Below, piece by piece: positions 1-5,232 of a DNA stretch of 5,232 nt. Each line of letters opens with the position of its first letter. Positions within the stretch are counted from its first letter, which is position 1. Below the pieces are notes generated by a model, which searched no databases, was not told where the DNA came from, and saw only the letters and a list, made by a program, of their open reading frames with translations. The stretch covers positions 1 through 5,232 of the forward strand of contig CADCWJ010000207.1 in assembly GCA_902806365.1 (NCBI GenBank), read 5' to 3'. Source of the stretch: an uncultured Thermomicrobiales bacterium (GTDB lineage Bacteria; Chloroflexota; Chloroflexia; Thermomicrobiales; UBA6265). Made by a program: the position numbers and the translations under genes.

Positions 1-76
1 CCGGATCGTAGATCGGGTTGACGCTGGGAATGGCGACCAGGTCACGCAGGAGATCGACGACATGCTCGATGTTCAC
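1..76 (-). CDS. M20-family metallopeptidase, N-terminal fragment (runs off the left edge)
   Basis: Reading the minus strand from a GTG at 76 gives 25 codons to the window edge. They translate as MNIEHVVDLLRDLV followed by AIPSVNPIYDP. A 'LLRDLVAIPSVNP' string near the N-terminus is the hallmark opening of M20 zinc peptidases (ArgE/DapE/carboxypeptidase G2-like deacylases and dipeptidases). A GTG at 88 in the same frame would add VETF, and the next in-frame codon upstream that matters is a stop (TGA). I prefer the start at 76 because it is preceded by GGAG (plus-strand 83-86) at a 6-nt spacing, whereas the start at 88 has no ribosome site. The zinc ligands and catalytic residues lie outside the window, so the substrate cannot be judged. 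The gene is divergent from the PLP enzyme at 401. What is seen is only the N-terminal signature; the family call is inference. Confidence 0.7.
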   Translation of the reverse strand, partial: MNIEHVVDLLRDLVAIPSVNPIYDP

Positions 77-120
77 GAATGTCTCCACGGTGGATACGAG
101 TGACGGGGATTCGAGCCGTC

Positions 121-149
121 ATTGTCCGGGAGGAACCCTTCCTGATCAA
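121..149 (-). promoter_or_regulatory. Possible sigma70-type promoter for the M20 peptidase
   Basis: On the minus strand TTGATC (plus 144-149) is followed after exactly 17 bp by GACAAT (plus 121-126). Each box matches 4 of 6 consensus positions. Transcription would start near 114, about 38 nt before the GTG at 76. The spacer contains a short dyad, AGGAA-CCC-TTCCT (131-143), that could be a repressor site. Matches of this quality are common by chance, so this is tentative. Confidence 0.27.
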
Positions 150-304
150 CACGTGCAAGACGTGCGGCCGGGGCAGCGAAGCCTCGTCTGCATCGGCCCT
201 GCGTGGCTCGATGTAGCCGATCGGGAGCATCGGATAGTAGTGGCGTGCTCGCGAACGAAGTCGTGCCTGGCGGAACCAGGTCGATGGAATCGGAACCTGG
301 GTAC

Positions 305-326
305 CGGTGTCCGACGTCGGGCACCG
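305..326. promoter_or_regulatory. 22-bp near-perfect palindrome, candidate operator
   Basis: The left arm is CGGTGTCCGAC and the right arm is GTCGGGCACCG, directly abutting. Ten of eleven base pairs are complementary; the single mismatch is T310 against G321. It ends 2 bp before a promoter-like -35 box and about 75 bp before the start codon of the PLP enzyme. That is where a dimeric activator or repressor would be expected to bind. With no loop it is better read as a protein-binding site than as an RNA hairpin. No regulator gene for it is visible in the window next to it. Confidence 0.45.
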
Positions 327-328
327 CG

Positions 329-357
329 TCGACCGTCCGAGCCCCACGCCGTATCCT
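329..357 (+). promoter_or_regulatory. Possible sigma70-type promoter for the PLP enzyme
   Basis: TCGACC (329-334) and TATCCT (352-357) are separated by 17 bp, each matching the consensus at 4 of 6 positions. The predicted transcript would begin near 364, leaving a leader of roughly 37 nt before the ATG at 401. The adjacent palindrome at 305-326 adds some support. Weak on its own. Confidence 0.27.
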
Positions 358-400
358 GCCTGCAAGACGGCAATCCCATGGAGCGAGAGAGGATCAGAGC

Positions 401-1603
401 ATGGTGGTAACGCAGACGCTTGAGGACCGGATCGCGGCCCTGCGCGAGGAGACCCCCGGCTGCGCGCACGTCGCGCACTTCAACCACGCCGGCTCGTCCC
501 TCTCCCCCCAACCGGTCCTGGACGCCGTGATCGGCCACGTGACGCTGGAGGCGACGATCGGTGGATATGAAGCGGCGGCTGCCGCCAGCGACCGGCTCAA
601 CGCGGTCTACGATTCGATCGCCCGGCTGCTCAACGCCGCTCCCGACGAGATCGCCCTGGTCGAGAACGCAACGCGCGGCTGGGACATGGCGGTCTACGCC
701 ATCCCATTCGTGCCGGGCGACCGCGTCCTGACGACGCAATCCGAATACGCGTCCAATCTCGTTGCCCTGCTCCAGATCGCGACGCGGCGGGGCATCGAGA
801 TCGAAGTCGTGCCCAGCGATGCCAACGGCCAAATCTCCCTCGATGCGCTCGGCACGGCGCTCGACCGCCCGGTAAAGGCGGTCTTCATCGCCCACATGCC
901 GACGAATGGCGGACTCGTCCAGCCCGCCGAGGAGATCGGGGCGATCGTGCGTCAGCGCCAGCCCGACGCCTGGTACGTGCTCGATGCCTGCCAGACCGCC
1001 GGTCAAGTGCCGCTCGATGTCGAACGCCTGCAGTGCGACGTGCTCTCGGCGACGAGCCGGAAGTACCTGCGGGGACCGCGCGGCGCCGGGTTCGTCTACG
1101 TCCGGCGCTCGCGGATCGAGACGATGGAGCCGCCGCTGCTCGATCTCCACGCGGCGGACCTGATCTCCGCGACCGATTACGCGATCCGGCCGGACGCCCG
1201 GCGCTTCGAGAACTGGGAGAGTTATGTCGCCGGCCGGCTGGGGCTTGGCGCGGCGGTCGATTACGCGCTGGATCTTGGGCTGGACATGATCTGGGAGCGG
1301 GTCCGGCGGCAGGCCGATCTGCTGCGGAGCCGCCTGGACGCGATCGACGGCGTGACTGTCCACGATGCCGGTCTCGTCCGGGGCGGGATCGTCACTTTTT
1401 CGCGGGCCGGGATCAGGGCGGAGGAGATAAAGGAGGCGCTCGCCGGGGAGCGGGTCAACGTCTCGCTGTCGAACATCTACCGCACTTACCTCGACCCCGA
1501 ACAGGATGCGCTGGGGCGCTTCGTCCGGGCATCCGTCCACTATGTCACGACGGACGAGGAGATCGACCGGCTCGCCGGTATTGTCGGAGCGCTTCAGCCG
1601 TGA
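401..1603 (+). CDS. Class V aminotransferase-fold PLP-dependent enzyme (EgtE / isopenicillin N epimerase-like)
   Basis: A complete 400-residue fold-type I PLP enzyme of the class V (NifS-like) superfamily, presumably cytoplasmic. N28-H-A-G31 is the usual N-terminal substrate loop. Y116 in SEYASN stands where cysteine desulfurases have the ring-stacking His. D195 in VLDACQTAG would contact the pyridine nitrogen and Q198 the PLP hydroxyl. K221 in SATSRKYLRGPRG is the Schiff-base lysine, and R376 in VRASVHY is the likely carboxylate-binding Arg. The C-terminal half contains no cysteine (the only ones are near residues 24, 197 and 212), so the desulfurase active-site Cys is absent. The SRKYLRGPRG and Tyr features resemble hercynylcysteine sulfoxide lyase (EgtE) and isopenicillin N epimerase-like proteins, but no other ergothioneine gene is present. 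The true reaction (lyase, epimerase or transaminase) cannot be fixed. The start at 401 is chosen because GAGAGAGGA lies 7 nt upstream and the family alignment begins there; the frame is open back to 203 without a ribosome site. Confidence 0.9.
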   Translation: MVVTQTLEDRIAALREETPGCAHVAHFNHAGSSLSPQPVLDAVIGHVTLEATIGGYEAAAAASDRLNAVYDSIARLLNAAPDEIALVENATRGWDMAVYAIPFVPGDRVLTTQSEYASNLVALLQIATRRGIEIEVVPSDANGQISLDALGTALDRPVKAVFIAHMPTNGGLVQPAEEIGAIVRQRQPDAWYVLDACQTAGQVPLDVERLQCDVLSATSRKYLRGPRGAGFVYVRRSRIETMEPPLLDLHAADLISATDYAIRPDARRFENWESYVAGRLGLGAAVDYALDLGLDMIWERVRRQADLLRSRLDAIDGVTVHDAGLVRGGIVTFSRAGIRAEEIKEALAGERVNVSLSNIYRTYLDPEQDALGRFVRASVHYVTTDEEIDRLAGIVGALQP

Positions 1604-1625
1604 CGCCAGAAGACCAGGGCTGGTT

Positions 1626-1659
1626 CGCTCCGCCGTGACTCGAGCTGGTCGCCGGAGCG
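1626..1659 (+). terminator. Possible terminator hairpin in the convergent gap
   Basis: CGCTCCG (1626-1632) pairs perfectly with CGGAGCG (1653-1659) across a 20-nt loop. It lies 23 nt after the PLP enzyme's stop codon and is followed by CTTGTTGG, a poor T-tract. It could stop transcription of the PLP gene or, read from the other strand, of the hydrolase operon. The long loop and weak T-run keep confidence low. Elsewhere in the gap is a 12-bp palindrome, GTCGCGCGCGAC (1770-1781), followed by CTTTT at 1786-1790, another weak candidate. Confidence 0.25.
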
Positions 1660-1795
1660 CTTGTTGGTCGTGGGTCGGCCTGGTTCTCGCGGATACGGCG
1701 TGCGACCGCGCCACGGCAAGGAGTGGTCACTGTTCCGTTGCGAGCACGACTCGTGACCGTCGGAGGCGCGTCGCGCGCGACACAACTTTTGGGAT

Positions 1796-2668
1796 TCACA
1801 ACAGGCAGCTTCTGCGCTCGGAATGGCGATTTCCCATACGTCGTTGATCGAGGGATGTGAGAAACGGCAGGACGAGATCGTCGAACGCTCGTGGCTGCTC
1901 CATGCTCGGAAGGTGGGCGGTGCCAGGAATCTCGACGAACCGGCCACCGGCCACGCTGGCGGCGATCCGCCGGCTCCCCTCGACGGCACCGATGCGGTCG
2001 AGGTTGCCGACCACCGCGAGGACTGGAATCGTCAACTCGTGGAGGTGATCGTTGGCCACGATCGACGGCCGCTGCGCGTCACCCTCGACATCGCTCTCCA
2101 GCTGGAGCACCCGGAGGTTCATCATCTCGGCCTTCGCCCGCACCGTGGGATCGACCCCACCCAACGGTCGGTGCGGTCCATCGAGCCAGGCCTGCATCTC
2201 GATCTCGTTGACGCGATCGAGGTCGCCGCGTGCGAACGCGGGCTCAGCCTCCTTCCACAGCTCAGCGAGAGCGGGATCGGGGATGTCGAACCCGCGCGGG
2301 GATGAACCCACGGTAACCACCGCGTCAACGCGTCCGGGATGGGCGAGCGCAAGATCGAGGGCGACTGCGCCGCCCATTGACGCGCCGATGAAGATCGCGC
2401 GGTCGACATCGAGCCGATCGAGCAGCGCCACGAGATCTCCGGCGTGGGAGAAGGGACCGGCGACCATCGGCGAATCCCCGAAACCACGCATGTCGTAGCG
2501 AATCACGCGGAACCGCTCGGCGTAGCGATCGAACTGCGGATCCCACATCCGGCGGTCGCAGATCCCGGCGTGCAGGAACACGACAGTCCGGCCGGCTCCG
2601 GCCATCTCGTACGTGATCAGGGCGCCATTGATGGTCGACGTGCCGGTTGTACTCGATTCCTGGGACAT
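1796..2668 (-). CDS. Alpha/beta-fold hydrolase
   Basis: A complete 290-residue alpha/beta hydrolase with an intact catalytic triad: nucleophile S97 in the elbow GASMGG, acid D224 in GNLDRIG, and base H252 in GTAHLPSMEQP. H33-A-G35 after strand 3 forms the oxyanion-hole loop, and YDMRGFGDS (58-66) is the usual following motif. No signal peptide is seen, so it is presumably cytoplasmic. The overall pattern is that of small-molecule esterases/lactonases such as 3-oxoadipate enol-lactonase relatives, but the substrate is not determinable. The last ~16 residues (QRRMGNRHSERRSCLL) are a polar, basic tail beyond the point where the fold normally ends. The start at 2668 is set by AAAAGGA 6 nt upstream; a longer open frame to 2917 merely overlaps the preceding gene. 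It is the third gene of a minus-strand cluster, 26 bp after the secreted protein, so co-transcription is likely. Confidence 0.93.
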   Translation of the reverse strand: MSQESSTTGTSTINGALITYEMAGAGRTVVFLHAGICDRRMWDPQFDRYAERFRVIRYDMRGFGDSPMVAGPFSHAGDLVALLDRLDVDRAIFIGASMGGAVALDLALAHPGRVDAVVTVGSSPRGFDIPDPALAELWKEAEPAFARGDLDRVNEIEMQAWLDGPHRPLGGVDPTVRAKAEMMNLRVLQLESDVEGDAQRPSIVANDHLHELTIPVLAVVGNLDRIGAVEGSRRIAASVAGGRFVEIPGTAHLPSMEQPRAFDDLVLPFLTSLDQRRMGNRHSERRSCLL

Positions 2669-2694
2669 GGCCGGTCCTTTTCTCAGGGGGCGAG

Positions 2695-3282
2695 TCAGGT
2701 GAGCTCGAAGCGGGCGACATCGCCACTCGCGACCGTGCCCCGGAGGCTGTATGAGAAGCCCCCGCAATCGCAGACCAGGCTGCCGTTCCCGGGAAGAAAC
2801 GGCACCGCCGCGTCGCCGAACACGAGATTGAAGGTGTCCACCTGGTCGCCGACCGCCGCCATGTCCTCGACCTGGAGCAGGAAGGGAAACGGCCCGGTGT
2901 CGTTGACCCTGGCCCATCCCGTCACCTGGCGGGCGTTGGGGCGCTGGGTCGAGAACGCCGTGTAGCTCGTGAACTCGTCGCTCGTCATCGTCACCGGGTT
3001 GGCCGGATCGCTGAGATCCTGGAGCTGGAACGACCCTGAAGGCGCGGCGGGCGAGCCATCTCCCCGGTCCCGCGCGAAGACCGCCAGCGAGAACTGGGCC
3101 GCCCCGAGCGACGACGGCACAGTGCCGCCCCCGGCGTAGCCATCCGTCATCACCAGCGGGGGCAGATCGGCATCGTCCTGGGCGCGCGGGGCCCGGACGG
3201 AACCCTGGGCAGCCGCCCCGGCGACCAGGCTCGCAGCGCCAAGGCGGACAACGCCGCGCCGGCTTATCGTTCGTGCGTCCAT
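2695..3282 (-). CDS. Tat-exported small beta-rich protein of unknown function, CxC motif
   Basis: A 195-residue precursor. The N-terminus has a Tat signal: the SRRGVVRLG box with R8-R9, a hydrophobic stretch to about residue 25, and a likely cleavage after APRA (A34), leaving a mature protein beginning QDDADLPP. The mature part alternates short hydrophobic strands with Gly/Pro/Asp turns and looks all-beta. It contains GSFQLQDL (83-90), TGWARVNDTG (121-130), FLLQVEDM (134-141) and DQVDTFNLVF (146-155). This succession (a 'reports-D' strand, a G.a.VN turn, then f.v.v.D and D.F strands) recalls the post-COAP-1-like domains of secreted bacterial proteins, but that resemblance is from memory and unproven. 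The only two cysteines form CDCG (171-174) near the C-terminus. The ribosome site AAAGGA (plus 3291-3296) is 8 nt before the ATG. It sits between the regulator (37-bp gap) and the hydrolase (26-bp gap), suggesting one operon. Function is unknown. Confidence 0.88.
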   Translation of the reverse strand: MDARTISRRGVVRLGAASLVAGAAAQGSVRAPRAQDDADLPPLVMTDGYAGGGTVPSSLGAAQFSLAVFARDRGDGSPAAPSGSFQLQDLSDPANPVTMTSDEFTSYTAFSTQRPNARQVTGWARVNDTGPFPFLLQVEDMAAVGDQVDTFNLVFGDAAVPFLPGNGSLVCDCGGFSYSLRGTVASGDVARFELT

Positions 3283-3306
3283 GGAGGAAGTCCTTTCCTG
3301 CGATCA

Positions 3307-3329
3307 GGCGCCGAGGCGGTCAAGGCGCC
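3307..3329 (-). repeat. GGCGCC inverted repeat around the regulator's stop codon
   Basis: GGCGCC occurs at 3307-3312 and 3324-3329, an 11-nt loop apart, and can form a 6-bp GC stem that spans the regulator's TGA (3320-3322). There is no T-tract after it. It could lower translation or transcription of the downstream secreted-protein gene relative to the regulator, or just reflect high GC. Confidence 0.25.
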
Positions 3330-4183
3330 GGCTCCGTCCCCCACCCCACGATCCGCCGCAAGGCTACGGTGGTAACGTCATCGAGCGGGAAGAACGTCTC
3401 GATCGCGAGCTCGGCCAGGGTGATATCCACCGGCGAGCCGAAGACCGTCGTCGTGCTGATGAAGCTGAGCGTATCATCGCCGATCCGGAGCACGAAGGGC
3501 ACCGCGATGCCGCCGTAGTCGCCAGCGATGCCAGGCTCCGGTTTCACATCATCGCTCACCCGATACGCGTGAAGCTCGTCGAACAGGCCGGCCAGGACAG
3601 GATCGGCCGAGGTCTCGACCTGCACCCGGAGCCGCTCCAGCAGATGATGGCGAAGCTGGGGCAGGTTGACGATCTGGCGTCCCATGCCGCCGGGATGCAG
3701 CACCAGCCGCATCAGGTTGAGTGGAGGGTCGAGCAGGTCGGGAGCGACATCGAGCGCACCGAGGAGGCGTGTACCGACCGCGTTGGCGGTGACCAGCCGC
3801 CAGTGCCGGTCGATCGCCAGCGCCGGAAACGGCTCGTGTCCGGCCAGGATCAGGTCGACGGCCCGGCGCGCTCCGCGCAGTTCGGGGTCGTCGAACGATC
3901 GCTCCGGATACGCGGGCGAGAAGCCGGCCGCGATCAGGAGCCCGTTGCGGCCCCGCGCCGGAACCATCAGGCACTCGGCGAGAAGCCCCACCATCTCGCG
4001 GCTTGCCCGCGAGCGGCCGGTCTCCAGGAAGCTGAGGTGACGGGCGGAGATGCCTGCCTCGGCCGCCAGGGCGAGCTGGCTCATCCGCCGTCGCTCCCGC
4101 CAGAAGCGGAGGTGGTCGCCCAGCGTCTGCCCCGGCGCGGGCAGGGCATTCCCCCGCAGGGTGTCGCTCATGGATAACGTCAT
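3320..4183 (-). CDS. XRE-family transcriptional regulator with MmyB-like ligand-binding domain
   Basis: A 287-residue DNA-binding protein. Residues ~21-75 form a lambda-repressor-like helix-turn-helix: LGDHLRFWRERRRMSQ, then the turn and recognition helix ISARHLSFLETGRSRAS (45-61). Residues ~100-275 match the MmyB-type ligand-binding domain (PAS-like): DRHWRLVTANA (125-135), NLMRLVLHPGGM (156-167), and near the end VFGSPVDITLAELAIETFFP (247-266). Regulators of this family are known in actinobacteria and proteobacteria, often next to the metabolic gene they control; the ligand is usually unknown. It is the first gene of a minus-strand cluster with the Tat protein and hydrolase, and diverges from the membrane-protein pair. 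The start at 4183 is preferred over the Met at residue 5 (4171), since AGGA lies 7 nt before the former and no ribosome site precedes the latter. A dyad at 4218-4232 in its upstream region suggests autoregulation. Confidence 0.94.
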   Translation of the reverse strand: MTLSMSDTLRGNALPAPGQTLGDHLRFWRERRRMSQLALAAEAGISARHLSFLETGRSRASREMVGLLAECLMVPARGRNGLLIAAGFSPAYPERSFDDPELRGARRAVDLILAGHEPFPALAIDRHWRLVTANAVGTRLLGALDVAPDLLDPPLNLMRLVLHPGGMGRQIVNLPQLRHHLLERLRVQVETSADPVLAGLFDELHAYRVSDDVKPEPGIAGDYGGIAVPFVLRIGDDTLSFISTTTVFGSPVDITLAELAIETFFPLDDVTTVALRRIVGWGTEPAP

Positions 4184-4217
4184 GCTCCCATCCTATCCGG
4201 AGTACCGCAAAAAACAC

Positions 4218-4232
4218 TTACCCCGGAGGTAA
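4218..4232. promoter_or_regulatory. 15-bp dyad, candidate operator of the XRE/MmyB regulator
   Basis: TTACCCCGGAGGTAA is an inverted repeat about a central G, with 6 of 7 pairs complementary (arms TTACC/GGTAA). It sits 35 bp upstream of the regulator's start codon and 98 bp upstream of the divergent membrane-protein gene. It lies in the most A/T-rich part of the region (a CAAAAAACACTTA run just to its left). Size and symmetry fit a dimeric XRE repressor. No clear -35/-10 pair could be drawn for either gene. Binding by this regulator is inference. Confidence 0.42.
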
Positions 4233-4277
4233 TTGTTTCGGCTCGGCACCGGCCCGATGCTGAATGCAGGGATCGGC

Positions 4278-4296
4278 ACCCGGCGGCGGGCCGGGT
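4278..4296 (+). repeat. Leader hairpin before the first membrane-protein gene
   Basis: ACCCGG (4278-4283) and CCGGGT (4291-4296) form a perfect 6-bp stem with a 7-nt loop. A 10-bp palindrome, TCGACGTCGA (4296-4305), follows directly. TCGGCACC also occurs twice in direct orientation at 4243-4250 and 4273-4280, exactly 30 bp apart. All lie between the candidate operator and the AAAGGA ribosome site (4317-4322). They may be regulatory or chance in GC-rich DNA. Confidence 0.28.
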
Positions 4297-4329
4297 CGAC
4301 GTCGAGCCACACGATGAAAGGATGTTTCG

Positions 4330-4743
4330 ATGCAGATAACCGGCACGGTGACAGCCAACCGCCGTTTCTCCCTGCCGACGCTCAGGCGGGTACTCCTTGC
4401 CGATACCGGGATCCTCCTGGTCACCGGTCTGGTGTATCTCGGCACGGCGCACTGGCTTGGACCGGCCCTCGACTTACCTTCGGCGCTCATTGCCGGCTCT
4501 GGAGCGTTCTTTCTCGCGTTTGGCGCCGGGATGCTGACACTGGGGACGCGACGATCGATTCACGGCGCGGGCGTGTACGGCGCGATCGGCATCAACCTGG
4601 CCTGGGCGGTGGCGAGCAGCATCCTCCTGCTAGGCTCCTGGATCGCCCCGAATGCACTCGGGGTCGCCTTTGTCCTGGCCAACCTCATCGCCGCGCTGGT
4701 CGTCGCGGAACTGGAGGCGATGACGCTACGGGCGGCGCGTTGA
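4330..4743 (+). CDS. Small four-helix integral membrane protein (paralogue 1)
   Basis: A 137-residue protein with four hydrophobic stretches, at about 21-42, 50-72, 81-101 and 108-130. These are joined by short loops, with a basic N-terminus (ANRRFSLPTLRR) and basic C-terminus (TLRAAR), which suggests that both ends are cytoplasmic. Conserved-looking points shared with its neighbour are LLAD (22-25) at the start of helix 1, LDLP (47-50), GSG (56-58), NLAWA (89-93) before or in helix 3, and a W-I-x-P-N-x-L-G-V turn (104-112) leading into helix 4. I recognise the pattern from small membrane proteins annotated as hypothetical in high-GC bacteria, with no known function. The start at 4330 has AAAGGA 7 nt upstream. 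It is the first gene of a plus-strand pair, divergent from the regulator. It could be a transporter-like or stress-related membrane component, but nothing in the sequence decides this. Confidence 0.85.
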   Translation: MQITGTVTANRRFSLPTLRRVLLADTGILLVTGLVYLGTAHWLGPALDLPSALIAGSGAFFLAFGAGMLTLGTRRSIHGAGVYGAIGINLAWAVASSILLLGSWIAPNALGVAFVLANLIAALVVAELEAMTLRAAR

Positions 4744-4807
4744 GCTGCGTGCAAGACCCGTCACCGGTATCGTTTCGTTAGCAGCCGCGACGCACGATGG
4801 AGGCCCC

Positions 4808-5206
4808 ATGGCAACACTTGCATGGCGCGCGAACGGTATGACGCTGACACAGGCGCTCCTTGCCGATGCCACCGTTTCGGGTGTTGTCGGTGTCGTGTCA
4901 CTCGTCGGAGCGCGTCAACTCGATTCCTCTCTCGACCTGCCAACGGCGTTCCTCACGGGCTCGGGAACCATCGCGGTAGCCTATGGCGCCACCCTGGCGC
5001 TGCTCGCGCGGCGGACACCGGTCTCCTCCGCCGTTGGGCGGGCGGTCGTCCTGGGCAACCTGGCATGGGCGGCCACGGGCATGCTTCTGCTGGTCAGCGA
5101 CTGGATCGATCCGAACCCGCTCGGGGTCGGCTTCATCCTCGTGCATATCGCTGGAGCACTCGTCTTCGCCGGGATGCAGGCGATGGGCGTGCGGGCGTCG
5201 CGCTAG
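4808..5206 (+). CDS. Small four-helix integral membrane protein (paralogue 2)
   Basis: A 132-residue protein with predicted membrane helices at about 16-36, 46-68, 77-97 and 104-124. It aligns with the preceding gene without a single gap at a constant offset of five residues. By hand count about 49 of 117 positions are identical, including LLAD (17-20), LDLP (42-45), GSG (51-53), NLAWA (84-88), W-I-x-P-N-x-L-G-V (99-107) and the R-A-x-R end. The N-terminal dozen residues differ. This is a clear tandem duplication that has diverged, so the two may form a heteromer or have separate roles. GGAGG (4799-4803) lies only 4 nt before the ATG, a tight spacing; the Met at residue 11 has no ribosome site. 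The 64-bp gap to the first gene has no evident terminator, so co-transcription is likely. Confidence 0.85.
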   Translation: MATLAWRANGMTLTQALLADATVSGVVGVVSLVGARQLDSSLDLPTAFLTGSGTIAVAYGATLALLARRTPVSSAVGRAVVLGNLAWAATGMLLLVSDWIDPNPLGVGFILVHIAGALVFAGMQAMGVRASR

Positions 5207-5232
5207 GAGAAGTCAGCGCCGGGGCCGTCCCC

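Larger units (their letters stand above)
77..400. other. Divergent intergenic region between the M20 peptidase and the PLP enzyme
   Basis: This 324-bp stretch contains no convincing gene. Open frames here have no ribosome site and no recognisable protein. It lies between two divergently transcribed genes, so it should hold both promoters. Three elements stand out and are listed separately: a 22-bp near-palindrome at 305-326, a promoter-like pair facing right just after it, and a promoter-like pair facing left at 121-149. There is also a short stem, TGACGG/CCGTCA with a 9-nt loop, at 101-121, which would fall at the start of the leftward transcript. A GAGAGAGGA ribosome site at 385-393 serves the gene at 401. 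Confidence 0.6.

Noticed and set aside
101..121. T-arm-like stem TGACGG/CCGTCA with a loop containing TTCGA, suggestive of a tRNA
   Set aside because: The loop is 9 nt rather than 7, and no acceptor, anticodon or D-arm can be drawn on either strand.
203..400. N-terminal extension of the PLP enzyme to an upstream ATG at 203
   Set aside because: The added 66 residues resemble nothing, have no ribosome site and would overrun the palindrome and promoter-like boxes. The family N-terminus and a good ribosome site fit the ATG at 401.
146..1714. A 522-codon open frame on the minus strand antisense to the PLP enzyme
   Set aside because: It lies opposite a gene with all catalytic motifs intact, has an Arg/Asp/Pro-rich composition without domains, and is a typical by-product of GC-rich coding DNA.
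1604..1795. Possible short gene in the convergent gap
   Set aside because: Frames here lack ribosome sites and recognisable motifs and extend out of flanking genes as shadows. Only weak hairpins are present.
2669..2917. Longer N-terminus for the alpha/beta hydrolase
   Set aside because: It would overlap the secreted-protein gene in another frame, and the ATG at 2668 has a well-spaced AAAAGGA.
3281..4177. A 298-codon plus-strand open frame opposite the regulator
   Set aside because: The minus strand encodes clear helix-turn-helix and MmyB-type motifs. The plus-strand product is a compositionally biased shadow.
5207..5232. GGGG-CCGT-CCCC at the right edge as a terminator for the membrane-protein pair
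   Set aside because: The stem is only 4 bp and the window ends before any T-tract could be seen.

Overview
GC-rich bacterial DNA with densely packed genes, Shine-Dalgarno sites of the AAAGGA/GGAGG type, and a Tat-exported protein whose precursor starts MDARTISRRG. The style of the proteins (Tat-dependent secretion, an XRE/MmyB regulator, Ala/Arg-rich products) would fit a Chloroflexota bacterium of the Thermomicrobia group, or an actinobacterium. This is an inference from style: the window holds no rRNA or other phylogenetic marker.

Layout. (1) The left edge (1-76, minus strand) carries the first 25 codons of a probable M20-family metallopeptidase, running off the window. (2) A 324-bp divergent intergenic region (77-400) holds a 22-bp near-perfect palindrome and weak promoter-like sequences for both flanking genes. 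(3) 401-1603 (plus) is a complete fold-type I, class V PLP-dependent enzyme. It lacks a C-terminal cysteine, so it is unlikely to be a cysteine desulfurase. (4) A 192-bp convergent gap (1604-1795) has only weak hairpins. (5) A three-gene minus-strand cluster runs from 4183 to 1796: an XRE/MmyB-type transcriptional regulator, a small Tat-exported beta-rich protein with a CxC motif, and an alpha/beta hydrolase. The gaps are 37 and 26 bp, which suggests one operon. (6) A 146-bp divergent region (4184-4329) holds a 15-bp dyad that is a good candidate operator for the regulator. (7) Two plus-strand genes (4330-4743 and 4808-5206) encode small four-helix membrane proteins. They are tandem paralogues, about 42% identical by hand count and alignable without gaps.

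How they may work together. The regulator sits at the head of its own operon and diverges from the membrane-protein pair, so it may control both sides through the shared intergenic region, in response to a small ligand bound by its MmyB-type domain. The two halves of the window (peptidase/PLP enzyme and regulator cluster) show no evident functional link. No mobile element, CRISPR array, tRNA or rRNA was seen. The least explained parts are the secreted protein, the paired membrane proteins and the palindrome at 305-326.
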